A stretch of DNA of 64,000 nt from Cupriavidus gilardii (GTDB taxonomy: Bacteria > Pseudomonadota > Gammaproteobacteria > Burkholderiales > Burkholderiaceae): positions 248,001 to 312,000 of the forward strand of contig NZ_VZOV01000002.1 in NCBI RefSeq assembly GCF_008801915.1, given 5' to 3'. A program made the translations under genes and the position numbers. Shown here piece by piece: positions 9,446 through 17,576 of this stretch (positions are counted from its first letter, which is position 1; every line of letters begins with the position of its first letter). The notes under the pieces are model-generated. The model did not search any database, was not told the origin of the DNA, and was given only the letters and a program-made list of their open reading frames with translations.

Positions 9446-9601
9446 CCCCTCTCCCGCTCGCGGGAGAGGGGAGAAAACCGGGGGGCTCGATGAGCCGACG
9501 CGGCCTCTCCCGCCTTGGGAGAGGGAGAAACCGGCGGCATTCGATGAACCAGCACTCCCCCGATGAACCGACACTCCCCTCTCCCGCTTGCGGGAGAGGG
9601 G
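9446..9601. repeat. Cluster of three CCCCTCTCCCGC palindromes
   Basis: Three related inverted repeats between convergent genes. 9446-9471 and 9576-9601 are near-identical 26-bp palindromes: 12-bp arms CCCCTCTCCCGC / GCGGGAGAGGGG around two bases. 9504-9524 is a shorter copy with 8-bp arms. Related copies occur at 59.7-59.8 kb and 60.65 kb. They behave like REP-type intergenic repeats and may also act as two-way terminators for the small membrane-protein gene and uup. Confidence 0.75.
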
Positions 9602-9638
9602 CCGGGGGAGAGGGCAGCCTGCCGAAAGCGCCCGCGCC

Positions 9639-11588
9639 CTAGCCTTCGCCGCGGCGCTTGGCCTCCAGCAGTTCCCAGCGCTCCAGCGCTTCCAGCAGCT
9701 CCATCTCGATCTCGTCGAAACGCGCCGCCAACTGCGCGGCGCGCGGCGGATCGCTGGCATACAGCGAGCCGTCCTCGAGCTGCCCGCCGATGGTCTTCTG
9801 CTCGGCCTCCAGCGCGGCGATGCGCTCCGGCAGCGCGTCGAGTTCGCGCTGTTCCTTGTACGACAGCTTGACGGTCCGATTGGCGCCGCGGGCATCTCGC
9901 CCGGCGGCCTTGGCCGCCTCCTCCGCGGCGGCGGGCTTGCCGGCCTCGGTGCCCTTGCGCTCCGTTCCCTTCTGGCCCTGCGCGGCCGCGCTGCGCTCCG
10001 ACTGCTGGACCCAGTCCGAATAGCCGCCGACATATTCGCGCCAGCGGCCCTCGCCTTCCCAGGCGATCGTCGAGGTCACCACGTTGTCGAGGAAGGCGCG
10101 GTCGTGCGACACCAGGAACACGGTGCCGCCGTAGTCCTGCAGCAGTTCCTCCAGCAGTTCCAGCGTCTCGATATCGAGGTCGTTGGTCGGCTCGTCGAGC
10201 ACCAGCACATTGGCCGGCCTTGCAAACAGGCGCGCCAGCAGCAGCCGGTTGCGCTCGCCACCCGACAGCGACTTGACCGGCGAACGCGCGCGCTCGGGCG
10301 CGAACAGGAAATCGCCCAGATAGCTCATCACGTGCTTGCGCTGGCCGTTGACCTCGACCCAGTCGCTGCCGGGGCTGATGGTGTCGGCCAGCGACGTCTC
10401 CAGATCCAGCTGCGTACGCATCTGGTCGAAGTACGCCACCTGCAGGTTGCTGCCGTTTTTGACCACGCCGGCGTCGGGCGCCAGTTCGCCGAGGATCAGC
10501 CGCAGCAGCGTGGTCTTGCCCGCGCCGTTCGGCCCGATCAGGCCGACCTTGTCGCCACGCATGATGGTCGCGGTGAAGTCGCGAACCACGGTGCGCTCGC
10601 CGAAGGACTTGGTCACGTCGATCAGTTCGGCGACGATCTTGCCCGAGCGCTCGGCCTGCGAGACCTCGAGCTTCACATTGCCCTGCACCTCGCGCCGCGC
10701 CGCCCGTTCGGCACGCATCGTCACCAGCCGCTGGATGCGGGCGACGCTGCGCGTACGGCGGGCCTCGACGCCCTTGCGGATCCACACCTCCTCCTGCGCC
10801 AGCAGCTTGTCGAACTTGGCCTGCTCGACCTGCTCGGCCGCCAGCATCTCGGCCTTGCGCGTCTGGTAGGCGGCGAAATTACCCGGGAAGGACACCAGCT
10901 TGCCGCGGTCGAGCTCGACGATCCGCGTGGCGACGCGATCGAGGAACGCACGATCGTGGGTAATCAGCAGCACGCTGCCGCGAAAGCCCAGCAGCAGGTC
11001 CTCGAGCCAGCGGATCGCTTCGACATCGAGGTGGTTGGTGGGCTCGTCCAGCAGCAGGATGTCGGGCTCGGCCACCAGCGCCTGCGCGAGCGCCACGCGC
11101 TTGCGCGTGCCGCCCGACAGCGCGTCGACGCGCGCCAACGGATCGAGGCCCAGCCGCGCCAGCGTCGTCTCGACACGCGTGCGCAGCTGCCAGGCATCGG
11201 CTGCGTCGAGCTCCGACTGCAGCCGATGCAGTTCGGCCAACGTGGCCTCGTCGTGGTGCTCGGCCAGCCGGTTGGCGGCATGTTCGTAGGCGACCAGCAG
11301 ATCGTGGGCGGCGCCCATCCCTTGCGCGACGGCATCGAACACCGTCAGCTGCGCCGCGAACTCGGGTTCCTGCGGCACATAGGCGGTGGTGATGCCCTGC
11401 TGACGCGCGATCAGCCCGTCATCCGGCGCGGCCTGTCCGGCCACGATCTTCAGCAGCGAGGACTTGCCCGAGCCGTTGCGGCCGATCAGGCCGACCCGTT
11501 CGCCGGCCTCCAGCGAAAAGTCGGCGTGGTCGAGCAGCGCCACGTGGCCAAAGGCCAGCTGGGCATCGGAAATGGAGAACAGGGCCAT
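9639..11588 (-). CDS. uup: ABC-F family ATPase Uup
   Basis: Cytoplasmic ABC-F protein with two ATP-binding domains and no membrane part; family members act on ribosomes or, for Uup, also on branched DNA intermediates. Walker A motifs are GRNGSGKSS (36-44) and GPNGAGKTT, with signatures LSGGTRKRVALAQAL and LSGGERNRLLLARL, and DEPTNHLD / DEPTNDLD Walker B segments. The C-terminal tail has a charged coiled-coil region typical of Uup. ATG 11588 gives 649 residues; the frame extends upstream but loses similarity. It follows creBC on the same strand. Confidence 0.9.
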   Translation of the reverse strand: MALFSISDAQLAFGHVALLDHADFSLEAGERVGLIGRNGSGKSSLLKIVAGQAAPDDGLIARQQGITTAYVPQEPEFAAQLTVFDAVAQGMGAAHDLLVAYEHAANRLAEHHDEATLAELHRLQSELDAADAWQLRTRVETTLARLGLDPLARVDALSGGTRKRVALAQALVAEPDILLLDEPTNHLDVEAIRWLEDLLLGFRGSVLLITHDRAFLDRVATRIVELDRGKLVSFPGNFAAYQTRKAEMLAAEQVEQAKFDKLLAQEEVWIRKGVEARRTRSVARIQRLVTMRAERAARREVQGNVKLEVSQAERSGKIVAELIDVTKSFGERTVVRDFTATIMRGDKVGLIGPNGAGKTTLLRLILGELAPDAGVVKNGSNLQVAYFDQMRTQLDLETSLADTISPGSDWVEVNGQRKHVMSYLGDFLFAPERARSPVKSLSGGERNRLLLARLFARPANVLVLDEPTNDLDIETLELLEELLQDYGGTVFLVSHDRAFLDNVVTSTIAWEGEGRWREYVGGYSDWVQQSERSAAAQGQKGTERKGTEAGKPAAAEEAAKAAGRDARGANRTVKLSYKEQRELDALPERIAALEAEQKTIGGQLEDGSLYASDPPRAAQLAARFDEIEMELLEALERWELLEAKRRGEG

Positions 11589-11825
11589 GACAGCGAAGGA
11601 AGGAGGCGCGAAATGAAGTGTCGCGAAATGAAGGAGCGCGAGCGCCGAGGCGGGTACGAGGGGCGCGGCATCGGCGTTGCTTGAGTGCGGCGAGCGCGCC
11701 GCGGCGCGCGTACGCCCGGATCGGCGGCAAGCCGGCATTGTAGAGCATGGTGGGCGCGGTGGCGGAACGGGCTGGCCGGCCGCCAGCGACCGCGGGCGAG
11801 CTGCGGGCGCGCTGCTGGCGAACAG

Positions 11826-13280
11826 CTAGCGCGGCGCCGCCGGCACGCGCAGCAGCGCCTGGGCCCCGCCCTGCGGCCGGTTGCCCAGCGTCAGCTCGCC
11901 CCGGTGCAGCAGCGCCACCTCGCGCGCGAAACACAGGCCCAGCCCGGTGCCCTTGTCGCGGCCGCCGGGCCGGGGCAGCGAATAGAAACGCTCGAACACC
12001 CGCGGCAGCGCGTAGTCGGGGATGCCCGGGCCGCTGTCGGCGACCGTCACGGCAAACGCCTCCCCGTGGCGGTCTTCCTCTCGGCGCAAGCCCAGCGCGA
12101 CGGTGCTTCCGGCCGGGGCGAAGTCGACCGCGTTGTCGATCAGGTTGACCAGCGCCTGCCGCAGCAGGAACGGATCGCCCAGCACTTCGGCAGGCGCGGC
12201 ATCGGTCTCGACACACGGCGACAGCATCACGCCGCGCTGGCGCGCCCGCGGCTCCAGCTCGGTCGCCAGCTGCGTCAACAGCGGCGCCAGCGCGACCGGG
12301 CGCGGCGCCTCCAGCCGCTGGCGCTGCTCGACCTCGGCCAGCGCCAGCAGCTTGGCGACCATTTCGGCCAGCCGCCGCGCCTGGCTGTCGATATTGCCGA
12401 CGAAGCGGGCGCGGTCCGCTGCGGGCATGTCCTCGCGCAGCAATTCCGCCGCGCCGCGGATCGCCGCCAGCGGGCTCTTCATCTCGTGCGTCAGCGTGTG
12501 GATATAGTGCTCGACGTACTGCTTGTCCTCGAGCCGCAGGCGCATGGTCTCCATCGCCCGGCCCAGCTCGGCCAGCTCGCCGGCGCCCGACAGCGGCATC
12601 GCGGCGCGTTCGCCGGCCGCCACCGCGCGTGCATAGCGGCGCAGCCGGCGCAGTCCGTTCGCCAGCCACAGCGTGCAGGCCAGACCGATCGCCGCCGCCA
12701 CGCCCATCAGCAGCAGCCCGTGCAGCAGGATCCGATGCTGGCTGCGTGCGATCACCGGCGCCATCACCGCATTGGGCTTGGCCACGGTCAGCACGCCAAG
12801 CAGGCGCTCGCCGTCGCGTATCGGCGCGGCGACATACATCACGGTGCTGCCCTCGTCGTTCGGGTCGCTGCGCGTGCTGCGCGCGCCGTACCTGCCGCGC
12901 AGAGTCAGGTAGACGTCGTTCCAGCGCGAATAGTCCTGGCCGACCGCGGCGCCCGCCGTATCGAAGCGCACGATGCCGGCCGTGTCGGTGACATAGACGC
13001 GGTAGCCGATTTCGCGCTTGCGCAGGCCCCACAGTTCGGCGTCCAGCGGCGCGTCGCGCAGCGCGGTCAGCTGACGCGCGAAGGCGCCGTTGGCAATGCG
13101 GCCCTCGCGCATGTCATCGGCCGCCAGCGCGGCCAGCGCATGCGCGGTATCGATCAGCGTGTCCTCCATCGCCTGGCGCACGCCCGGCTTGACCTCCTGC
13201 ACGAACACGCGCAGCGTGAGCCAGGCCGCCAACCCGACGATCAGGAAGAAACCCAGGAAGATGCGCAGGCCGATCCGCAT
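11826..13280 (-). CDS. creC: Two-component sensor histidine kinase CreC
   Basis: Inner-membrane sensor of the carbon-source responsive CreBC system. A first membrane helix (residues 8-26) is followed by a periplasmic part containing the family hallmarks VGQDYSRWNDVYLTLRG and YGARST, then a second helix (about 185-205) and HAMP region. The phospho-accepting His265 is in LTHEMKSPLAAIRGAAELL and the ATP lid includes ERFYSLPR. Length 484 residues. The start lies 14 bp after the creB stop, so the two are co-transcribed. creD, often linked in enterobacteria, is missing; uup follows instead. Confidence 0.92.
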   Translation of the reverse strand: MRIGLRIFLGFFLIVGLAAWLTLRVFVQEVKPGVRQAMEDTLIDTAHALAALAADDMREGRIANGAFARQLTALRDAPLDAELWGLRKREIGYRVYVTDTAGIVRFDTAGAAVGQDYSRWNDVYLTLRGRYGARSTRSDPNDEGSTVMYVAAPIRDGERLLGVLTVAKPNAVMAPVIARSQHRILLHGLLLMGVAAAIGLACTLWLANGLRRLRRYARAVAAGERAAMPLSGAGELAELGRAMETMRLRLEDKQYVEHYIHTLTHEMKSPLAAIRGAAELLREDMPAADRARFVGNIDSQARRLAEMVAKLLALAEVEQRQRLEAPRPVALAPLLTQLATELEPRARQRGVMLSPCVETDAAPAEVLGDPFLLRQALVNLIDNAVDFAPAGSTVALGLRREEDRHGEAFAVTVADSGPGIPDYALPRVFERFYSLPRPGGRDKGTGLGLCFAREVALLHRGELTLGNRPQGGAQALLRVPAAPR

Positions 13281-13294
13281 GCGTGATGGCTCGC

Positions 13295-14002
13295 TCAGAC
13301 CGCCAGCGAATAACCCATGCCGCGATGGGTCCGGATCGGGTCCTCGTCGGCGGCCGCGCGCAGCTTGGCGCGCAGCGTCTTGATATGGGTGTCCACCGTG
13401 CGGTCGCTGGTGTCGAGCGCGTCGTCCCAGACGAGGTCCATCAGCTGCGCGCGCGAGTAGATGCGGCCCGGGTGGTCGGCCAGCAGCGCGAGCAGCCGGT
13501 ATTCGTAGCGGGTCAGGTCCAGCCACTGGCCGCGGTAGGCCAGCCGGGCGCCGTCGCGATCGTGCACGAACGGCGGCGCGGTCTCGTGCGCGGGTGTCGA
13601 CGGCACGCCGTCGGCCCTGCCGCGCACGCGGCGCAGGATCACGCGCACGCGCGCCGCCAGTTCACGCGGCGAGAACGGCTTGACCACATAGTCGTCTGCA
13701 CCGATCTCCAGTCCGACCACACGGTCGATCTCCTCGTGGCGCGCGGTCAGGAAAATCACCGGCACATCGGAAAAGGTGCGCAGCGTGCGGCAGACCTCGA
13801 AGCCGTTCAGGTCCGGCAGGCCCACGTCGAGGATCACCAGGTCGACCGGCTGCGCGCGCAGCCGCGCGATCGCCTCGCCGCCGAGAGCGCAGTGCTCGAC
13901 CTGCATGCCCTCGGTGCGCAGTGCATAGAGGATCGTATCGGCAATGGCGGACTCGTCGTCGACGACGAGGATCGACGGGGCATGCGTGGCGTTGGCTTGC
14001 AT
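13295..14002 (-). CDS. creB: Response regulator CreB
   Basis: OmpR-type regulator paired with CreC. The receiver domain has the acidic pair DDES (15-18), phospho-acceptor Asp59 in VILDVGLPD and the conserved IGADDYVVKPFSPRE. The C-terminal winged helix ends SDRTVDTHIKTLRAKLR and THRGMGYSL, which match CreB closely. Length 235 residues. In enterobacteria CreB activates genes with TTCAC repeats when cells shift to minimal or glycolytic carbon sources; whether the same targets apply here is unknown. First gene of creBC. Confidence 0.92.
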   Translation of the reverse strand: MQANATHAPSILVVDDESAIADTILYALRTEGMQVEHCALGGEAIARLRAQPVDLVILDVGLPDLNGFEVCRTLRTFSDVPVIFLTARHEEIDRVVGLEIGADDYVVKPFSPRELAARVRVILRRVRGRADGVPSTPAHETAPPFVHDRDGARLAYRGQWLDLTRYEYRLLALLADHPGRIYSRAQLMDLVWDDALDTSDRTVDTHIKTLRAKLRAAADEDPIRTHRGMGYSLAV

Positions 14003-14053
14003 TGAGGACGTGCGGGCGGCGGCAAATGTAGCGCGGGAAACGGGTCCGTCATT

Positions 14054-15262
14054 CTAGTCGAGCGCGCCCAGCACGGCCCCGCCCTGCCGCTGCCGCCGTC
14101 GATGGAAATAGAGCCGCTGCGCGGCCCAGCGCAGCGGCGGAGAGTACAACATCCACTCGAACAGCCGGTCGGACTGGCAGCGGTCGAACAGCCAGCGCAG
14201 CACGCGCTTGGCGCGAAAGCGCGGGGTGGCAAGCGGCACGGTGCGCTCGGGCGCCGGTCCACCGTCGCGCAGATGCGCGCCGATTGCCGCGCCGATCGTC
14301 TCGCCGTGCTCCCACGCCGAATGGATGCCGCCCGCGGTGACGGGCGACACCACGCCGGCCGCATCGCCCGCCAGCAGCACGCCATCGCGGCCCAGCGGCA
14401 GCACCGGTCCGCCGCAGGGAATCAGGCCGGCACGTGTCGATGCCGGCACCGCGTCGTCGGGCACGTCGAGCAGATGCCGCACCCGCGCGAGGAAGCCTTC
14501 GATGTCGGGCGTACGCGGACCGCGGCGCCGCCGCCGCAGCGCCAGGCCCATCTGCACGCCGGTGGGCGTCTGCGCGGCCCAGCCGAGATAGCCGGGTGCA
14601 AAGCGCTTGCCGACGAAGCAATGCAAGGCCCCGGGCTCGGCCAGGGTCAGGCCGTCGAATTCGTACTCGATGCCGTAGAGGAAGTCACGCGGTCCGGGCA
14701 GGCCCAGCCAGGCCGCCACGCGCGACCTGGCGCCGTCGGCGCCGACCAGGTAGCGGGTGCGGCCGATGCCCGGAATGCGCCAGCGGTCGCCGTCGCGCAT
14801 CGCCTGCACGAAGGGCGTGCCCAGGTGCACCGTCACGCCATGCCGCACCAGCTCGCCGACCAGCCAGCGCATCAGCGCCGGCGTATCGGTGGTCAGGAAG
14901 TAGTAGCCGGGCGCGTCCAGCCGCAGGCTGCGCAGCGCCGGCGAATAGAGGCGGACCTGCTCGACGCGGCGGAAGCAGTGCGCCGGCGCGCGGCCCAGCC
15001 AGGTGCGCTCGGCCGCTTCCTTGACGACGATGCCGGTGGTATGGAGCTTCGCGCCGGGGTCGCTCTTGCGCTCGAGCACCGCCACGCGCAGGCCGGCACG
15101 GGCAGCCGCCAGCGCGCAGGCCGCGCCGGCAAAGCTGGCACCAACGACAATCACGTCATAGTCGGCAGTGCTGGCGGGGAACGGCGAGACGGTGGAGGCG
15201 CTACCGGAACGGCTGGCGGAAGCGGGGTTCGGAACGGACACTGCGGGACGGAATGGCATCAT
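14054..15262 (-). CDS. FAD-dependent oxidoreductase, geranylgeranyl-reductase-like
   Basis: Predicted flavoprotein of 402 residues in the broad FAD/NAD(P) oxidoreductase superfamily that includes geranylgeranyl reductases and flavin halogenases. The N-terminal Rossmann motif is VVGASFAGAACALAAARAG followed by VAVLER; an internal LVGADGARSRVAAWLG and the FAD-ribityl motif VLLAGDAAGVVSPVTAGG are also clear. Start ATG 15262 (or 15259) is supported by AGGAG six to nine bases upstream. A 25-residue Ser/Ala/Pro-rich leader precedes the flavin domain. Substrate unknown; convergence or operon partners give no clue, as its neighbours are creB and benE. Confidence 0.7.
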   Translation of the reverse strand: MMPFRPAVSVPNPASASRSGSASTVSPFPASTADYDVIVVGASFAGAACALAAARAGLRVAVLERKSDPGAKLHTTGIVVKEAAERTWLGRAPAHCFRRVEQVRLYSPALRSLRLDAPGYYFLTTDTPALMRWLVGELVRHGVTVHLGTPFVQAMRDGDRWRIPGIGRTRYLVGADGARSRVAAWLGLPGPRDFLYGIEYEFDGLTLAEPGALHCFVGKRFAPGYLGWAAQTPTGVQMGLALRRRRRGPRTPDIEGFLARVRHLLDVPDDAVPASTRAGLIPCGGPVLPLGRDGVLLAGDAAGVVSPVTAGGIHSAWEHGETIGAAIGAHLRDGGPAPERTVPLATPRFRAKRVLRWLFDRCQSDRLFEWMLYSPPLRWAAQRLYFHRRRQRQGGAVLGALD

Positions 15263-15385
15263 GCCGGGCTCCTGTTGCGTCGGTGACAGGCAGCGCAGTG
15301 TCGCGGGCGAATGTGAAGGCGACGTGGGGTTGATGTGTAGCGGGCTGCCACGGAACGCAGCGCCGGTGCCGAGCGGCGGCCCATC

Positions 15386-15415
15386 AAAAAGAACAGCCCG
15401 CGACATAGGCGGGCT
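15386..15415 (-). terminator. Factor-independent terminator (minus strand)
   Basis: Read on the minus strand: 7-bp stem AGCCCGC / GCGGGCT with loop CTATGTC, then GTTCTTTTT. It lies upstream of the FAD oxidoreductase start with no gene in front of it on that strand. It must therefore end a short leader or a small RNA. Confidence 0.6.
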
Positions 15416-15456
15416 GAAGAGTCTCTCCTCGGTGCCCTGCTCCCAAGGCACGGCCT
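15386..15456 (-). ncRNA. Candidate small RNA or attenuated leader
   Basis: About 70 nt between a possible -10 box (TACAGT on the minus strand, 15463 to 15458) and the terminator at 15386-15415. Before the terminator the transcript could form GTGCC...GGCAC and GAGAG...CTCTT pairings. No good -35 was found, and no known RNA family is recognised. It could be a free small RNA or a premature-termination leader for the downstream oxidoreductase gene. Confidence 0.3.
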
Positions 15457-15736
15457 CACTGTATCGGGACGGCGGCAGGCGCTCCAGTCGGACAAATCCG
15501 TAAGGGAAAACGCCTGTAGGCCGGCGGCGGCCCCCCGGTCCCCGCGACGGCATGCCAGCGCCGCGTCGACGAGGCCGCGCGGTCATGCGAAGATGTCGCC
15601 CTCAACGCACTGCGGGCCCGATCGCCAGCGCATCTTCGCATGCCGGCTGCGTGGCCAATCGCCGCAAGTTGCCGATCGCGCGACGCGGCTGTCCACCGCC
15701 ATATGCGACCGGCCGCACCGACCGAACCGAATCGCC

Positions 15737-16918
15737 ATGCCCTCCGCCACGCTCAAAGTCACCGATCTCTCCATTTCGGCCTTCGTCGCCGGTCTGGTCG
15801 CCATGCTGACCGGCTATACCAGTTCGCTGGTGCTGATGATCCAGGCCGGTCAGGCCGCGCATCTGAGCGACGCGCAGATCGCCTCGTGGATCTGGGCGCT
15901 GTCGATCGGCATGGGCGTGACCACCATCGGCCTGTCGCTGCTCACGCGCGTGCCGATCGTGATCGCGTGGTCCACGCCGGGCGCGGCACTGCTGATCGCC
16001 AGCCTGCCCGGCGTGCCGTACGCCGAGGCGATCGGCGCCTTCCTGCTGGCGGCGCTGCTGATGACGGCCGCCGGCCTGACCGGCTGGTTCGACCGGCTGA
16101 TGCGCGCGCTGCCGGCCAGCATCGCGGCGGCGCTGCTGGCCGGCATCCTGTTCCGCATCAGCATCGACGTGTTCGTGCAGGCGCAGCACCAGACGCTGCT
16201 GTTGTTGCCGATGTTCGCGGTCTATCTGCTGGGCAAGCGCTGGTGGCCGCGCTATGCGGTGCCCGGCGTGCTGGCGATCGGCGTCGCGCTGGCGGGCATG
16301 CTCGGACAACTGCATTTCGAACACTTCCATTTCGCGGTGGCGGCGCCGGTATGGACCACGCCGGCGTTCTCGCTGCAGGCCTTCGTCAGCATCGCGATCC
16401 CGCTGTTCATCGTCGCGCTGGCATCGCAGAACATCCCGGGCCTGGCCGTGCTGCGGGCCGATGGCTATCACGTCAAGGCGTCGCCGCTGATCACCGTGAC
16501 GGGCCTGGCCTCCGCGGTGCTGGCTCCGTTCGGTTCGCACGGCATCAATCTCGCCGCGATCACGGCGGCCATCTGCACCGGCAACGAGGCACATCCGGAC
16601 CCGGCGCGGCGCTACACCGCGGCGGTCGTCTGCGGCATCGGCTACCTGATCGCCGGCACGCTGGCCGCCAGCATCGCGGCGCTGTTCGCCGCCTTCCCGC
16701 AGGCGCTGGTGATCGCCGTGGCCGCCTTCGCGCTGCTCGGCTCGATCGCCAGCGGCCTGACCACGGCGATGCAGAATCCCGGCGAGCGCGAGGCCGCGCT
16801 GCTGACCTTCATGATCACGGCCTCCGGCATGACGCTGGCCGGCATCGGCTCGGCGTTCTGGGGCGTGGTGGGCGGGATCGTCGCGCTGTGGGTGCTGCGG
16901 CCGCGGGAAGGCCGTTGA
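15737..16918 (+). CDS. benE: BenE-family benzoate/proton symporter
   Basis: Inner-membrane permease of 393 residues with about twelve hydrophobic segments. Family features include AFVAGLVAMLTGYTSSLVLM at the start, WSTPGAALLIASLPG, and the late motif APFGSHGINLAAITAAICTGNEAHPDPARRY, which is highly characteristic of BenE. ATG 15737 opens the conserved part. No ben or cat genes for benzoate breakdown lie in this window, so the role could be benzoate or another aromatic acid. Confidence 0.85.
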   Translation: MPSATLKVTDLSISAFVAGLVAMLTGYTSSLVLMIQAGQAAHLSDAQIASWIWALSIGMGVTTIGLSLLTRVPIVIAWSTPGAALLIASLPGVPYAEAIGAFLLAALLMTAAGLTGWFDRLMRALPASIAAALLAGILFRISIDVFVQAQHQTLLLLPMFAVYLLGKRWWPRYAVPGVLAIGVALAGMLGQLHFEHFHFAVAAPVWTTPAFSLQAFVSIAIPLFIVALASQNIPGLAVLRADGYHVKASPLITVTGLASAVLAPFGSHGINLAAITAAICTGNEAHPDPARRYTAAVVCGIGYLIAGTLAASIAALFAAFPQALVIAVAAFALLGSIASGLTTAMQNPGEREAALLTFMITASGMTLAGIGSAFWGVVGGIVALWVLRPREGR

Positions 16919-17040
16919 AGGTCAACGCAGACTTGGGGCTTCGCGGCGCGCCGGAGCATTGAGACAACGGCGCATCCGCTCCAACTACGGCCTGTTCCCG
17001 ACAGCTTACGTCAACTCGGCACAAGCGCAGCCGATTTCGG

Positions 17041-17232
17041 CGATTTAGCGTAGTAGCAAAAATCTTAATAGATGAACGCAGGCAATACGGCGAAACACGC
17101 TACATCGCCTACGGCCCGATCGGTACCCGCCTGCACTGTCTGATCTTTACCATACGAGGCGACACGCTGCGGGCCATCAGTCTACGCAAAGCCAATTTCC
17201 GAGAGGTGCGAGACTATGAACAGGAAATCTAA
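17041..17232 (+). pseudogene. brnT: 5'-truncated BrnT toxin remnant
   Basis: Reading frame 1 from about 17041 gives DERRQYGETRYIAYGPIGTR followed by LHCLIFTIRGDTLRAISLRK and ends REVRDYEQEI at TAA 17230-17232. This is the C-terminal half of BrnT, a RelE-like ribonuclease toxin. The N-terminal half, with the usual WD..K...N..KHG motif, is absent in all frames upstream to benE, and there is no in-frame start codon. Its stop overlaps the brnA start by 17 bp, the usual brnTA arrangement. The upstream DNA is AT-richer than its surroundings, suggesting a deletion or insertion scar at about 17.04 kb. Confidence 0.65.
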
Positions 17233-17569
17233 GCTGACCATGCCGGCCGCCGACGAGAACGCCGCCATCGCGCGCGGCATTGCGGGCGATCCGGATGCGG
17301 TCGAACTGACGACCGAGCAGATCAAGCGTATGCGTCCGGCACGTGAAGCATTGGCCGAAGTGCTTGGCGAGAGAAACGTTGAGGCGCTGATCAAGCGACG
17401 GGGCCGCCCTGCCCTGCCGGCGGCCGAACGCAAAGTCAGTCAAACCCTGCGACTCGATCCTGACGTGCTGCAGGCATTCAAGGCAACCGGCGACGGGTGG
17501 CAAACGCGCATCAATGATGCGCTGCGCGCCTATGCCAAGTCTTATCGGATGCTGCCGCGCGGCTGCTGA
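17216..17569 (+). CDS. brnA: BrnA-family antitoxin
   Basis: 117 residues ending in a ribbon-helix-helix BrnA domain: KVSQTLRLDPDVLQAF, ATGDGWQTRINDALRAYA. BrnA normally binds and neutralises BrnT and represses the brnTA promoter. Here brnT is truncated, so this is an antitoxin without its partner. The N-terminal half (ADENAAIARGIAGDPDAVEL) matches the family's toxin-binding leader but has an added segment around EALAEVLGERNVEALIKRRGRP. GAGAGG at about 17201 precedes ATG 17216. The nucleotidyltransferase gene begins seven bases downstream. Confidence 0.8.
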   Translation: MNRKSKLTMPAADENAAIARGIAGDPDAVELTTEQIKRMRPAREALAEVLGERNVEALIKRRGRPALPAAERKVSQTLRLDPDVLQAFKATGDGWQTRINDALRAYAKSYRMLPRGC

Positions 17570-17576
17570 GCGTCGC

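Larger units (their letters stand above)
15263..15736. other. Divergent oxidoreductase / benE intergenic region
   Basis: 474 bp between divergently transcribed genes. Apart from the minus-strand terminator and possible small RNA at 15386-15456, nothing clear is visible. Short open frames here lack ribosome sites and recognisable similarity. Confidence 0.4.

Noticed and set aside
9421..9620. Possible CRISPR array
   Set aside because: Only three palindromic repeats with uneven spacing, unequal lengths and no cas genes. They fit intergenic REP-like repeats.
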